Positions 17,105-26,352 of a stretch of DNA of 64,000 nucleotides are shown in pieces. The stretch is taken from positions 744,001 to 808,000 of the forward strand of contig JADJLJ010000001.1 in the NCBI GenBank assembly GCA_016710165.1. Direction: 5' to 3'. Origin of the DNA: Chitinophagaceae bacterium (GTDB lineage Bacteria > Bacteroidota > Bacteroidia > Chitinophagales > Chitinophagaceae). The stretch's first letter is position 1. Every line of letters starts with the position of its first letter. Below the pieces are notes generated by a model that worked only from the letters and a program-made list of their open reading frames with translations, was not told the DNA's origin and made no database searches. The translations under genes were made by a program, and so were the position numbers.

Positions 17105-17424
17105 ACTAGTTTAAGTTTTGAAGTGATAAAAAAAGCCATTGATCTGTGAAAGCAGAGGATAAACCAGTATCCATCGGGAGGGAAAGAACAATATAAACAA
17201 ATTATTGACAAATTCAAATCAACCGGGCAAATTTGTTTACACTGCTGAAACCGCAGGTCTCAATGATATCTGCGCTTTCTATGATCAAAAACCCCTGTGA
17301 AAATGTCTATTCCTTCCTCTTCAGATGGAGAAAATATACAAACCCGTTCGTCATGAACGACCCCGGGCAATTTTGGCCATAAAGGCTGTTCAGGAATTGC
17401 TAAATTTGTTAAAACCCAAGCTAC
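17105..17424. other. Intergenic region, 320 bases
   Basis: This is divergent space between a minus-strand lipoprotein gene and the alpha-galactosidase gene. Apart from the -7 box at 17401 I see no repeat, RNA structure or small gene. Confidence 0.5.
17401..17408 (+). promoter_or_regulatory. -7 promoter box of the alpha-galactosidase operon
   Basis: TAAATTTG matches TAnnTTTG and ends 16 bases before the ATG at 17425. A TTTG at 17372-17375 is a possible -33 element, although the 25-base gap is long. Confidence 0.5.
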
Positions 17425-19644
17425 ATGAGAGTATTGTTTATTATCTCTTGCCTTTCACTTTCATTCACATCAATTGCACAGAGAATTGAACTGCCCACTG
17501 CGAGGTTCATGACGGGCGATGATATAAGCTACAGTTACCCGGCAACAGACGAAAGCAAATGGAAGGATATAAAGTCAACCATTGTCTGGGATGCCCAGGG
17601 CTATGAAAATTATAATGGCTATGCCTGGTACCGGTTTCATATCATTTTACCAACCACATTAAAAACGAACTCTTTATGGAAAGATTCGCTGCGGATCTTC
17701 CTGGCAAAGATCGATGACGTGTGCGAAGTATACCTCAATGGAACAAAGATCGGGCGGTCAGGTTCCTTTCCGGAAGATAAAGAGGGATACATCACTACCT
17801 GGAATAAAAAACAGGAATACCATGTAGCCATCCGCAACCAGTTTTTGAATTGGGGAGGGGAAAACCTGCTGGCCGTAAGGGTTTATGACGGGGGTGGCGC
17901 CGGCGGAATCTTTGGCGGAACACCCTGTATCAGCATGCTGGACCTCATAGATGGCATTGAGATCAACAACCACTCCCCCGTTGAATTCCTGTCTAAGGGC
18001 AGGGCAAAAAAAATTATTACACTGACCAATGGCTTTAACCAGGGAATCACCGGTACACTTCATTACTCGGTCATTGATGCAGGGAATGATAAAGCAGAGA
18101 AACATTCCATCCCGGTAAGTATTACACCAAACGGCAAATTCACTATTGCCATTCCCATAGCACTGGCGGAAAGAAATAATATCGTTTATGAATTTGAAGA
18201 AAGCAATACGCATAAAACGATCCGGCTTACAGAGATCATCCCATACATATTAACACCTCGCCCTTCGCCATTGCCAAAAATAAATGGCGCAAAGGTCTTT
18301 GGTATCCGGCCCAATGCACCTTTTCTTTTTAAAATCCCGGCAACCGGGAAAAAACCTTTACAATACAGCGTTGAGCATTTACCCCCCGGGCTCAAAGTGG
18401 ATGCCGCCACTGGTATCATAACCGGCAGTATAAAAACGGCTGGCGATTATAAGATGAACCTTATTGTAAAAAACAGCCTGGGCACTGATAAAAGGTTGTT
18501 CACCGTAAAATGCGGTGACCTGCTTGCGCTTACACCGCCGATGGGCTGGAATAGCTGGAACTGCTGGGGACTAAGCGTAAGTGATGCAAAACTGAAGATA
18601 TCAGCACAGGCCATGATCGATAAAGGACTGATCGACCATGGCTGGACCTATATGAATATTGATGACGGCTGGGAAGCTGAACAAAGAAATGATAAAGGAG
18701 AGATCGTTTCCAACAAAAAATTCCCTGACATGAAGAAAACAGGTGACTGGTTACACCGGAAAGGATTGAAATTCGGAATTTACTCATCGCCGGGTACAAA
18801 AACATGTGGAGGCTATTTAGGAAGCTATCAACATGAAAAACAGGATGCGGATTCGTATGCCGCCTGGGGAATTGATTATTTGAAATACGACTGGTGCAGT
18901 TACGAAGCGGAATACAGGAATGAAAAAGATACCAGCCTGGCCGCTTTCAAAAAACCATATGCCATTATGCAGGCTGCATTGCAAAGCCAGAACCGGGATA
19001 TTGTTTACAGTCTTTGTCAATATGGAATGAAGGATGTGTGGAAATGGGGAGCTGCCGTAAATGGTAATTGCTGGCGAACCACAGGTGATATTGAAGACAG
19101 CTGGGAAAGCCTGGTGAGTATCGGGTTCAATCAAACCAGTCAATATTCATATGCAGGGCCCGGGAGATGGAATGACCCCGACATGATGATCGTAGGGCAG
19201 GTTGGATGGGGCGAAAACCTGCACCCGACAAGATTAACACCGGACGAACAATATACGCACATGAGCCTCTGGAGCCTGCTCAGCGCTCCGTTACTGATCG
19301 GTTGCGACCTGGGAAAACTGGATGGTTTTACCCTGAATTTATTGACGAACGATGAAGTGATCGCTGTGGACCAGGATCCGCTGGGTAATCAGGCCCGCCG
19401 GTTATTGAAAACAGACACGTACCAGGTCTGGATGAAAGAACTGGATGATGGTTCCAAAGCGATCGGTATTTTTAACCTGTCGGATAAAGACGATGTGGTT
19501 CGTTTCTATTGGAACGAACTAGGACTTTCCAACAACCAAAAAGTAAGAGACCTATGGCGGCAAAAGGACATCGGAAATTTTTCAACCATGTTTTCAACCA
19601 ACGTTGCTTCTCATGGTGTAACATTGATAAGAACATTTAATTAA
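17425..19644 (+). CDS. GH27 alpha-galactosidase with N-terminal accessory domains
   Basis: The signal peptide ends near TSIAQ. Residues 20-180 look like a jelly-roll carbohydrate-binding domain (WYRFHIILP, VYLNGTKIGRSG, LLAVRVYDGGG). About 290-365 is a putative Ig domain (LPPGLKVDAATGIITGS, He_PIG type). From 370 the GH27 TIM barrel follows: TPPMGWNSWNCWG, YMNIDDGWE, YLKYDWCS with nucleophile Asp489, and RWNDPDMM with acid/base Asp584. A short beta domain ends the protein. It would release terminal alpha-galactose (or beta-arabinopyranose/alpha-GalNAc) from glycans in the periplasm. The gene is 3 bases from pdxJ. Confidence 0.9.
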   Translation: MRVLFIISCLSLSFTSIAQRIELPTARFMTGDDISYSYPATDESKWKDIKSTIVWDAQGYENYNGYAWYRFHIILPTTLKTNSLWKDSLRIFLAKIDDVCEVYLNGTKIGRSGSFPEDKEGYITTWNKKQEYHVAIRNQFLNWGGENLLAVRVYDGGGAGGIFGGTPCISMLDLIDGIEINNHSPVEFLSKGRAKKIITLTNGFNQGITGTLHYSVIDAGNDKAEKHSIPVSITPNGKFTIAIPIALAERNNIVYEFEESNTHKTIRLTEIIPYILTPRPSPLPKINGAKVFGIRPNAPFLFKIPATGKKPLQYSVEHLPPGLKVDAATGIITGSIKTAGDYKMNLIVKNSLGTDKRLFTVKCGDLLALTPPMGWNSWNCWGLSVSDAKLKISAQAMIDKGLIDHGWTYMNIDDGWEAEQRNDKGEIVSNKKFPDMKKTGDWLHRKGLKFGIYSSPGTKTCGGYLGSYQHEKQDADSYAAWGIDYLKYDWCSYEAEYRNEKDTSLAAFKKPYAIMQAALQSQNRDIVYSLCQYGMKDVWKWGAAVNGNCWRTTGDIEDSWESLVSIGFNQTSQYSYAGPGRWNDPDMMIVGQVGWGENLHPTRLTPDEQYTHMSLWSLLSAPLLIGCDLGKLDGFTLNLLTNDEVIAVDQDPLGNQARRLLKTDTYQVWMKELDDGSKAIGIFNLSDKDDVVRFYWNELGLSNNQKVRDLWRQKDIGNFSTMFSTNVASHGVTLIRTFN

Positions 19645-19647
19645 ACC

Positions 19648-20376
19648 ATGACAAAACTTTCTGTTAACATCAACAAACTGGCCACCCTCCGCAACAGCCG
19701 TGGCGGCAACAACCCCGACCTGCTGAAGGCAGCAAAAGACATCGAGCGCTTTGGTGCAAATGGCATCACTGTACATCCCCGGCCCGATGAACGCCATATC
19801 CGCTATGCGGATGTGTATGACCTGAAAAAAATTGTAACCACCGAATTCAATATAGAGGGTAATTGCACCGAGCAGGGTTTTGTTGACCTGGTGCTGGCCA
19901 ATAAACCCACACAGGTGACATTGGTTCCCGATGCCATCGGGCAATTGACCAGTAACCATGGGTGGAATACGATCGAGCACGCGGATTACTTAAAAGGCAT
20001 GACCACTGTGTTTAAAAATGCCGGTATACGGGTCTCTGTTTTTGTTGACCCCATTATTGAAATGGTGGAAGGAGCGAAAGCCACGGGTACAGACCGGATC
20101 GAATTATATACGGAAGCTTTTGCAAGGGAATATGCAATGGGCAATAAGCAAACAGCAATCGCTCCGTATGTTGCTGCTGCCATTAAAGCCAATGAACTTG
20201 GGCTGGGCATCAATGCCGGGCACGACCTTGACCTGAACAACCTGAAATATTTTGCCGGGCACATCCCCGGGCTCCTGGAAGTTTCCATTGGCCATGCATT
20301 GATCTGCGATGCGATCTACCTGGGGCTGGAGAATACGGTGCAGTTGTATAAGCGGCAGTTGCATACTGTTGCATAA
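19648..20376 (+). CDS. pdxJ: Pyridoxine 5'-phosphate synthase
   Basis: The last step of the DXP-dependent vitamin B6 route condenses 3-amino-2-oxopropyl phosphate with deoxyxylulose 5-phosphate. Family marks: LSVNINKLATLRNSRGG at the N-terminus, GANGITVHPRPDERHI, EFNIEGN, VTLVPD, the loop carrying the catalytic Glu (VSVFVDP), GLGINAGHDLDLNNL and VSIGHALICDAIY. Length 242 is typical. The gene follows the alpha-galactosidase by 3 bases, so co-transcription is likely although there is no metabolic link. Confidence 0.95.
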   Translation: MTKLSVNINKLATLRNSRGGNNPDLLKAAKDIERFGANGITVHPRPDERHIRYADVYDLKKIVTTEFNIEGNCTEQGFVDLVLANKPTQVTLVPDAIGQLTSNHGWNTIEHADYLKGMTTVFKNAGIRVSVFVDPIIEMVEGAKATGTDRIELYTEAFAREYAMGNKQTAIAPYVAAAIKANELGLGINAGHDLDLNNLKYFAGHIPGLLEVSIGHALICDAIYLGLENTVQLYKRQLHTVA

Positions 20377-20424
20377 ACAGGTGAGGGTGATCCCTGGAAT
20401 CCATTCTATACCTAAACAGCATTT

Positions 20425-20625
20425 ATGAATATTAAAAACTTTGCAAAAGCATTTATCATAACTTTTGGAATAGCTCTGATCGCGAATATCCTGCTATCGC
20501 TGTTATGGAATTATTTCATTAAAGAAAAAGGCCTGGTCGTAGATTGGGAAACATGTTTCAGAATGGCTATACTCTTTGCCATCATTATCCCGTTAACGCA
20601 GCGTAGTAATAAATCATCGGGTTAA
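20425..20625 (+). CDS. Small membrane protein, unknown
   Basis: The protein of 66 residues has two hydrophobic helices (AFIITFGIALIANILLSLLW and FRMAILFAIIIPL) separated by a short charged loop. It starts 48 bases after pdxJ and is the last gene of that run. No family recognised. Confidence 0.5.
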   Translation: MNIKNFAKAFIITFGIALIANILLSLLWNYFIKEKGLVVDWETCFRMAILFAIIIPLTQRSNKSSG

Positions 20626-20631
20626 GCTTAA

Positions 20632-20667
20632 GGTATCTTGATACCGGATCACTGTTCAACTGAACAG
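20632..20667. promoter_or_regulatory. Two adjacent palindromes
   Basis: GGTATC-TT-GATACC (20632-20645) and CTGTTCA-AC-TGAACAG (20652-20667) follow the small membrane protein gene. The arms are perfect but short, and there is no T-tract. They may be operator sites or a weak terminator. Confidence 0.3.
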
Positions 20668-20773
20668 GCATTGCTGCTTCAATAAAGTTGAGAAGAAGTA
20701 TAATGTACCAGCAAGGCCAGGCATTTATCCGGACAAAGAAGTTGAGTAAAGTACAAATGCCGGCAACCTAAAA

Positions 20774-20788
20774 CTTCAAACCTCAAAC
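20774..20788. repeat. Inverted copy of the GTTTGAR heptamer
   Basis: Two 7-bp units that are the exact reverse complement of the last units at 5185-5198. They end just before the stop of the TlpA-like gene. Confidence 0.7.
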
Positions 20789-20793
20789 CATCC

Positions 20794-21885
20794 CTACTTC
20801 AGCATCCTTTCCAGCTTCCTCTCCAACGCCGCTCCCCGCAGGTTTTTACCAACTACTTTTCCTTCGGGGTTGAGTAAAAAGTTTTGCGGAATGCTGTATA
20901 TCTGGAACTGCTGTGCCACGGCATTGCTCCAGCCCTGCAGGTCGCTTACCTGGGTCCAGTAAAGGCCATCCATTTTTATAGCGTCGAGCCATGATTCCTT
21001 TGCTTTGTCGAGCGAAACGCCCAGCACGGTGAAGTTTTTGTCCTTGAATTTATTGAATGCTGCAACCAGGTTCGGGTTTTCCATGCGGCAGGGGCCGCAC
21101 CAGCTTGCCCAGAAGTCGATCAGCACATATTTGCCACGCAGGGAGGACAGGCTCACCGGCACACCAGCCGTATCTGCCTGAGTGAAATCAGGCAACAACG
21201 TTCCTACCCCGTTCTTTTTGCCATCGGCCACCAACTGGGCAATGTACAAACCCATGGGAGATGACTTTATCTCAGGAGCAAGCTGGTTGTACAAACCTTC
21301 CATCTTAACAATATCATCTGCTACCTGGTTATAGCGCATTACAGCCAGTGGTGTTATGTAAGATGCGGTATGCGATGCCACAAATTCTTCGATCAGTTTC
21401 ATGGCAGCAATACTGGCAGCAGAATCATAAAGAGCATTTTCTGCAAACAATGCCTGGTATGGTTCCAGGGTGGTATTGAACTGCTCAAAGTCTGTATGCG
21501 ATCTTGATCCGGTCACTTTTGCTTTATCAATTGTTTCCTTTCTTCCGCTGATCTGAACCTGGCTGTTGTCGAGGAACAGGGTTATATAGGGCGCCTGCCT
21601 GTTGAAGAGTACGATCTTGAAATCCGGCTTTTCCATTTTTCCCCTGAACAGAAACTTATTCGCCTTTACGGTGCTGGTAAGCTCGGTCTCACCCGTCCGG
21701 CCATTCAAAAGCTCCACCTTGGTTCCTTCCGGAAAGCCCTGTACATCGCCGCTGACAACAAATCCGTCTACCGGTTTGGCCTGGGTAATTGTTTTAGCCG
21801 CCGGCTTTGGTTTCGGCTTTGGTTTTACCTGCGCAACAGAAAGAACGGGGATCAGCAAGAACAAAAGGAAAATTCTTCTCATCAT
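20794..21885 (-). CDS. TlpA-like thioredoxin with DUF4369 domain
   Basis: The signal peptide ends near VLSVAQ and is followed by a Lys-Pro linker. Residues 40-130 form a beta-rich DUF4369 domain (GFVVSGDVQGFPEGTKVELL). Residues 230-363 are a thioredoxin fold with WCGPC around Cys263/Cys266, cis-Pro region IYSIPQNFLLNPEGKVV and a helical C-terminus. Such proteins are periplasmic thiol reductases or disulfide carriers used in cytochrome c or envelope maturation. The gene lies 43 bases downstream of trpA on the same strand and could ride on the trp transcript. Confidence 0.85.
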   Translation of the reverse strand: MMRRIFLLFLLIPVLSVAQVKPKPKPKPAAKTITQAKPVDGFVVSGDVQGFPEGTKVELLNGRTGETELTSTVKANKFLFRGKMEKPDFKIVLFNRQAPYITLFLDNSQVQISGRKETIDKAKVTGSRSHTDFEQFNTTLEPYQALFAENALYDSAASIAAMKLIEEFVASHTASYITPLAVMRYNQVADDIVKMEGLYNQLAPEIKSSPMGLYIAQLVADGKKNGVGTLLPDFTQADTAGVPVSLSSLRGKYVLIDFWASWCGPCRMENPNLVAAFNKFKDKNFTVLGVSLDKAKESWLDAIKMDGLYWTQVSDLQGWSNAVAQQFQIYSIPQNFLLNPEGKVVGKNLRGAALERKLERMLK

Positions 21886-21928
21886 TTCAAATTATGGACT
21901 GCAATTTAGGAAGATTTAGGCAGAACGG

Positions 21929-22699
21929 TTATGGCCGTATATCATTTAGGAATTCTTTAGTAGTCAGGTTGATATCCGCACTGTTGTGCAGCGCATTGAT
22001 ATAGGCTGAGCCGATGATGGCCCCGTTGGCGTGGCTGCAGGCAGCCGCAAAACCGGCCTTGTCTTTTATACCAAATCCCACCAGCACCGGGTTCCTGAGA
22101 TCCAACGCTTTCAACCTGGTAAAATAACTTTCCTGCGCTTCTACCGGCTTGTTATTCCCGGTAGTGGCAGATGATGAAACAGCATAAATAAAACCACTGC
22201 CCAGACTGTCCAGTTTTTTTATTCGCTCATCCCCGGTTTCGGGCGTGACAAGGAAAATAAAGTCAAGCCCGTATTTGTTCAGGATAGCTCCGTATTCCGT
22301 CTCGAATTCATACACGGGCAGGTCGGGCAGGATGATCCCATCAATACCAAATGCAGCTGCAGCTGCACAGAATTTCTCAAAGCCGTATTGCAGAACCGGG
22401 TTCATGTATCCCATTAAGATAACAGGCAGGTGAATTTCATTCCTGAAATCTTTCAGCTGTTCAAACAGCCTGGCAATGGTCATCCCGTTTGCAATGGCTG
22501 TGCTGCTGCTTTGCTGAATTACCGGTCCGTCGGCAAGGGGATCGCTGTAAGGCATGCCGAGTTCAATGATATTGGCGTTGTAATCCTGTAATGCTTTTAT
22601 CATTTCCATGGTGGAGTCCAATTGAGGATAACCTGCAGTACAGTAGATGTTCAATATGTTTTTCCTCTTTTCAGAAAAAAGTTTTCTTATCCTGCTCAT
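21929..22699 (-). CDS. trpA: Tryptophan synthase alpha chain
   Basis: It cleaves indole-3-glycerol phosphate to indole and glyceraldehyde 3-phosphate, passing indole to TrpB. The catalytic Glu and Asp are in ELGMPYSDPLADGP (Glu46, Asp57). VILMGYMNPVLQYGFEKF and IYAVSSSATTG (loop 6) are in place. The length of 256 is normal. The last biosynthetic gene of the operon, it starts 2 bases after a small lipoprotein gene. Confidence 0.95.
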   Translation of the reverse strand: MSRIRKLFSEKRKNILNIYCTAGYPQLDSTMEMIKALQDYNANIIELGMPYSDPLADGPVIQQSSSTAIANGMTIARLFEQLKDFRNEIHLPVILMGYMNPVLQYGFEKFCAAAAAFGIDGIILPDLPVYEFETEYGAILNKYGLDFIFLVTPETGDERIKKLDSLGSGFIYAVSSSATTGNNKPVEAQESYFTRLKALDLRNPVLVGFGIKDKAGFAAACSHANGAIIGSAYINALHNSADINLTTKEFLNDIRP

Positions 22700-22701
22700 T
22701 T

Positions 22702-23061
22702 CTATCTTTCTGAAGGAACAAGGGTCAGTTCCTGCCCGTCTAAAATGATGTGGTTATAACGTGGCTTGGCATCGATATCGAGTACCAGGTTATACCGGGC
22801 CTTCTTTTTAGCTACGGTATTGGGGAAAGTTACAATGATGCTGTCACCCTTCCTGTCCACGGTATAATTCTTTCCATCAAATCCATCATCCATACAACTG
22901 GTGAATTCATAGCGTTCGCCATTGATGTTGGAGATGATCTTAACGGGAGATGCCTGGCTGTTACATTCACCCAGCTTTTCAAATTTCAACTTATGGTTGA
23001 TGAATGAATCGCTGCAGGAAAAAAGAAAACTACAACAGGTAATAAAAGTTATGTATCGCAT
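22702..23061 (-). CDS. Small lipoprotein inside the trp operon
   Basis: The protein of 119 residues has a lipoprotein signal (lipobox FLFSC at about 12-16). The mature part is short and beta-rich with two Cys residues (GECNSQ, TSCMDDGFDG). It sits between trpB and trpA with spacers of 66 and 2 bases, so it is transcribed with them. I see no link to tryptophan synthesis and recognise no family. Confidence 0.6.
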   Translation of the reverse strand: MRYITFITCCSFLFSCSDSFINHKLKFEKLGECNSQASPVKIISNINGERYEFTSCMDDGFDGKNYTVDRKGDSIIVTFPNTVAKKKARYNLVLDIDAKPRYNHIILDGQELTLVPSER

Positions 23062-23095
23062 TATTTAAAACATTTTAGTGAATTAGTGTCTCTGG

Positions 23096-23116
23096 CCCCT
23101 CTCCTTTGGAGAGGGG
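23096..23116. repeat. GC-rich palindrome upstream of the lipoprotein gene
   Basis: CCCCTCTCC-TTT-GGAGAGGGG is a perfect 9-bp stem followed by GTTGGGGTGAGG. This is a dispersed intergenic repeat; related units are inserted in valS (11933) and trpE (29089). Confidence 0.8.
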
Positions 23117-23127
23117 TTGGGGTGAGG

Positions 23128-24318
23128 TCAGATATATCTCATGTACGTTTCAAGGTCCTTATCCCCCCGGCCGCTCAAACAAACCACCACCACATCGGTC
23201 TTCTTAAAGTTGATCATTTTTAAAGCATGCAGTGCATGTGCCGATTCCAGCGCCGGGATGATCCCTTCCAGTTTACTCAGTTCAAAAGCGGCATTCAATG
23301 CTTTGTTATCGGTGGCGCTCATGAATATTGCCCGGCCCGTTTCAAACAAATGTGCATGCAGCGGACCAATGCCGGGATAGTCGAGGCCGGCAGAGATGCT
23401 GTGCGGCTCCACCACCTGGCCATCTCCGGTCTGCATCAGCAGGCTTTTACTGCCATGCAATATACCGGGTTTACCCAATTGGGTGGTGGCAGCGCTCATG
23501 CCGCTGTTGATACCACAACCGGCCGCTTCCACTGCGATGAGTTTTACATCTTTATTATCTAAAAAATGGTAGAAAGCTCCTGCTGCATTGCTGCCGCCCC
23601 CCACGCATGCCAGTACATAATCCGGATCTTCACTGCCTGACTGTTCCAATAGCTGTTGCTTTATTTCTTCGCTTATCACAGCCTGGAACCTGGCAACCAT
23701 ATCGGGATAAGGATGTGGCCCCACCACCGAACCGATTATATAATGTGTATCCACCGGGTTATTGATCCAGTCGCGGATGGCTTCATTGGTAGCGTCCTTC
23801 AATGTCCTGCTCCCGCTGGTCACAGGTACCACGGTTGCACCCAGCATTTTCATCCTTGTTACGTTGGGCGCCTGGCGCTCCATATCTTTTTCTCCCATGT
23901 ACACGATACATTCCAGTCCTTTCAATGCACAGACGGTTGCCGTTGCCACACCATGCTGACCTGCACCGGTCTCAGCAATGATCCTTTTTTTACCCAGGCG
24001 TTGCGCCAGCAGTATCTGCCCGATGGTATTGTTTATTTTATGGGCACCGGTATGGCAAAGGTCTTCCCGCTTTAAAAATATCCGTACCCTGTATTTACTG
24101 CTCAACCGTTCTGCAAAAAACAGGGGTGTAGGCCTGCCAACATAATCCCTCAGCAGTTCCTGGAATTCTTCCTGGAACCCTTCTTCATACATTAGCTGCA
24201 GGTAATTGTCCTGGAGTTCCTTCACATTGGGGTATAGCATCTCCGGTACGAAGGCGCCTCCGAAATTTCCGTAGTACCCGTGTTCATCTGGTTGCTGATA
24301 TGTACCTGTTGTTATCAT
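23128..24318 (-). CDS. trpB: Tryptophan synthase beta chain
   Basis: The PLP enzyme joins indole and serine. Lys94 in HTGAHKINNTIGQ is the PLP Schiff-base lysine, and GGGSNAAG holds the phosphate. YYGNFGGAFVPEMLYP opens the protein and CLSGRGDKDLETY closes it. The 396-residue length is the usual TrpB1 form. It pairs with TrpA encoded downstream. Confidence 0.95.
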   Translation of the reverse strand: MITTGTYQQPDEHGYYGNFGGAFVPEMLYPNVKELQDNYLQLMYEEGFQEEFQELLRDYVGRPTPLFFAERLSSKYRVRIFLKREDLCHTGAHKINNTIGQILLAQRLGKKRIIAETGAGQHGVATATVCALKGLECIVYMGEKDMERQAPNVTRMKMLGATVVPVTSGSRTLKDATNEAIRDWINNPVDTHYIIGSVVGPHPYPDMVARFQAVISEEIKQQLLEQSGSEDPDYVLACVGGGSNAAGAFYHFLDNKDVKLIAVEAAGCGINSGMSAATTQLGKPGILHGSKSLLMQTGDGQVVEPHSISAGLDYPGIGPLHAHLFETGRAIFMSATDNKALNAAFELSKLEGIIPALESAHALHALKMINFKKTDVVVVCLSGRGDKDLETYMRYI

Positions 24319-24388
24319 TTCCGATTCAATTATATATCATCCAGCCATGCTGCGATATGAATTCCTTTTGCAAAACAGGATCACCGTT

Positions 24389-24913
24389 TCAATCTTTTCT
24401 GTTTTGCCCTTCAGAAGACAGGGGTAATATCAACTGCAGGAATTTCAGGTCAAGCCACCTGCCAAACTTGAACCCCACTTCCTTAAAATGTGCCACTTCC
24501 ACAAAACCAAAACTCCTGTGCAGGTGCAGACTCACTTCATTGCCGGCATCAATACCGGCGATGATGGTATGCATCTTCAGTTTCCCTGCTGCTTCAATGA
24601 TGGGCGGCATCAGTAATTTTCCTATCCCTCTTCTCCTTGCGTTTGCTGCCACGTGTACCGTATTCTCTACCGAGAACTGGTAGGCCGTTGGCACCCGGAA
24701 TGGCCCGATGGTACTCATCCCTAAAATGACCCCGTCCTCTTCAGCCACAAATACCGGGAAACCCCTTTGTTTCCTTTCTTCAAACCATTGCCTGCGCATC
24801 TCCAGCGTGTGCGGTTCATAATAATATACCGCCGTAGTATGTTCAATAATATCATTGTAGATATCCAGTATCGGCGGCAGATCATCTTCCGTTGCAGGTC
24901 TGACGGTTATCAT
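24389..24913 (-). CDS. GNAT N-acetyltransferase (Pat-like) within the trp operon
   Basis: The 174-residue protein starts MITVRPATEDDLPPI and has motif A ARRRGIGKLLMPPIIEAA plus the C-terminal HRSFGFVEVAHFKEVGFKFGRW. That is close to phosphinothricin/methionine-sulfone acetyltransferases (pat/bar, YncA/MnaT). Relatives acetylate amino-acid analogues or methionine derivatives. It is placed between trpF and trpB, 10 bases after trpF. Acetylation of a tryptophan-pathway metabolite is possible but not supported by anything beyond location. Confidence 0.75.
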   Translation of the reverse strand: MITVRPATEDDLPPILDIYNDIIEHTTAVYYYEPHTLEMRRQWFEERKQRGFPVFVAEEDGVILGMSTIGPFRVPTAYQFSVENTVHVAANARRRGIGKLLMPPIIEAAGKLKMHTIIAGIDAGNEVSLHLHRSFGFVEVAHFKEVGFKFGRWLDLKFLQLILPLSSEGQNRKD

Positions 24914-24923
24914 GCTTTATCAT

Positions 24924-25553
24924 TTATTTCTTGAACCCCTGCCTGAACTGCAACAGCAGCGCCATGTCTTTTACACCCGGCTCTTTCTCAAATTTGCTGT
25001 TGATGTCCACTGCATAAAAATCCGGGTGCCTGAATGCTTTTATTTTCGCCACATCGTCCACCCCGATGCCGCCACTTAAAAAGAAGGGCTTTTCTATTTT
25101 GGCCCGGGTCAGGATATTCCAGTCGAACTGCTTACCCGTACCACCTAAACTCTCCGTCAACCCACCCGTATCAAATAAATAATAATCACAAACCGCATCG
25201 TAGGGTGCAACCAGTTTATCAATATCCTCATCCCCGCTGATGCGGAAGGACTTTATCACTTCCACTTCACTGCTCAGGTCTTCGCACATTTCCGGGCTTT
25301 CGTCTCCATGCAGCTGCACCACTTCCAGCCCATACTCATCAATGGCATCCAGCACATCGATCATTTCGGGATTAACAAACACACCCACTTTCTTCAGGTC
25401 AAAATCAGCATTCTTCAGGTCCTTCCCGGGGATCTTGTCGCCCATGTACCTCGGGGAATCCTTGTAAAAGATCAATCCGGCAAAATCAATGTCCAGGCCA
25501 TCTAACTGCTGCAGTTGTTTCAGTTGGGTAATGCCACATACTTTAATGTTCAT
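24924..25553 (-). CDS. trpF: Phosphoribosylanthranilate isomerase
   Basis: The enzyme performs the Amadori rearrangement of phosphoribosylanthranilate to CdRP. KVCGITQ at the N-terminus carries the catalytic Cys; VGVFVNP, VQLHGDESPEMCEDL, the catalytic Asp in YYLFDT and FFLSGGIGVDD follow. Length 209 is typical. It begins 1 base after trpC. Confidence 0.95.
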   Translation of the reverse strand: MNIKVCGITQLKQLQQLDGLDIDFAGLIFYKDSPRYMGDKIPGKDLKNADFDLKKVGVFVNPEMIDVLDAIDEYGLEVVQLHGDESPEMCEDLSSEVEVIKSFRISGDEDIDKLVAPYDAVCDYYLFDTGGLTESLGGTGKQFDWNILTRAKIEKPFFLSGGIGVDDVAKIKAFRHPDFYAVDINSKFEKEPGVKDMALLLQFRQGFKK

Positions 25554-25554
25554 C

Positions 25555-26352
25555 TTATGATTGTTTTAATTGTTGTACAAATTGCCTGAATGCCTCTCCC
25601 GGGTGACCGGCTTTCATGAATTTTTCCCCGATTAAAAATCCATTGAATCCTTCTTCTCTCAGCATTCGTATCGTTCCCACATCATCAATACCGCTTTCGG
25701 CGATTTTGATCTTACCGGCCGGCAACTTCTTTGAAAGCCTTATGGAATGACCGATGTCAACCTGGAAAGTTTTTAAATTTCGGTTATTTATCCCAACCAT
25801 ATCCACTTCGTTACAAATATGTCCCAATTCACTTTCGTCATGCAGTTCCAGCAGTACTTCCAGCCCGTATTTTTTGGCTTCAATTGCCAGCGCTTCTACC
25901 CGGGCCGGAGACAGAATGGCTGCTATGAGAAGAATTACATCTGCCCCATACGCCTTGGCTTCCAGCACCTGTATTTCATCAATAATAAAGTCTTTTCTCA
26001 AAATGGGGAGTTCTGTCACAACCCGGCAAACAGTGATATCCGGCAGATCACCGCCAAAGAATTCAGCATCTGTTAAAACCGAGGCGCCGGCTGCCCCATA
26101 CTCTTCATAGCACATTACAATTGCCGGCGCTGAATAATCATCCGCTTTAAACCAGCCTTTGGAAGGCGATCTTCTTTTAAATTCTGCAATGATACCCGTG
26201 CTGTTCTCTTTTAATAAACTTTGTTTCAGGGAAAAACATTCCCGGTCAAAGTCAGTCGAAAAGGACCTGTACCAATCCAGGTCAGCAAAGGATTTTTTAT
26301 ACTCAACTTCTTTTTTCTTGACTGCAACTATTTCATCTAAAATAGTATTCAC
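25555..26352 (-). CDS. trpC: Indole-3-glycerol phosphate synthase
   Basis: It closes the indole ring by decarboxylating CdRP. IIAEFKRRSPSKGWF near residue 55 holds the catalytic Lys, and LRKDFIIDEIQVLEA, LLELHDESELG, VGINNRNLKTF and IAESGID are family blocks. It is a separate TrpC rather than a TrpC-TrpF fusion. Its start codon overlaps the trpD stop by 4 bases (ATGA). Confidence 0.95.
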   Translation of the reverse strand: MNTILDEIVAVKKKEVEYKKSFADLDWYRSFSTDFDRECFSLKQSLLKENSTGIIAEFKRRSPSKGWFKADDYSAPAIVMCYEEYGAAGASVLTDAEFFGGDLPDITVCRVVTELPILRKDFIIDEIQVLEAKAYGADVILLIAAILSPARVEALAIEAKKYGLEVLLELHDESELGHICNEVDMVGINNRNLKTFQVDIGHSIRLSKKLPAGKIKIAESGIDDVGTIRMLREEGFNGFLIGEKFMKAGHPGEAFRQFVQQLKQS

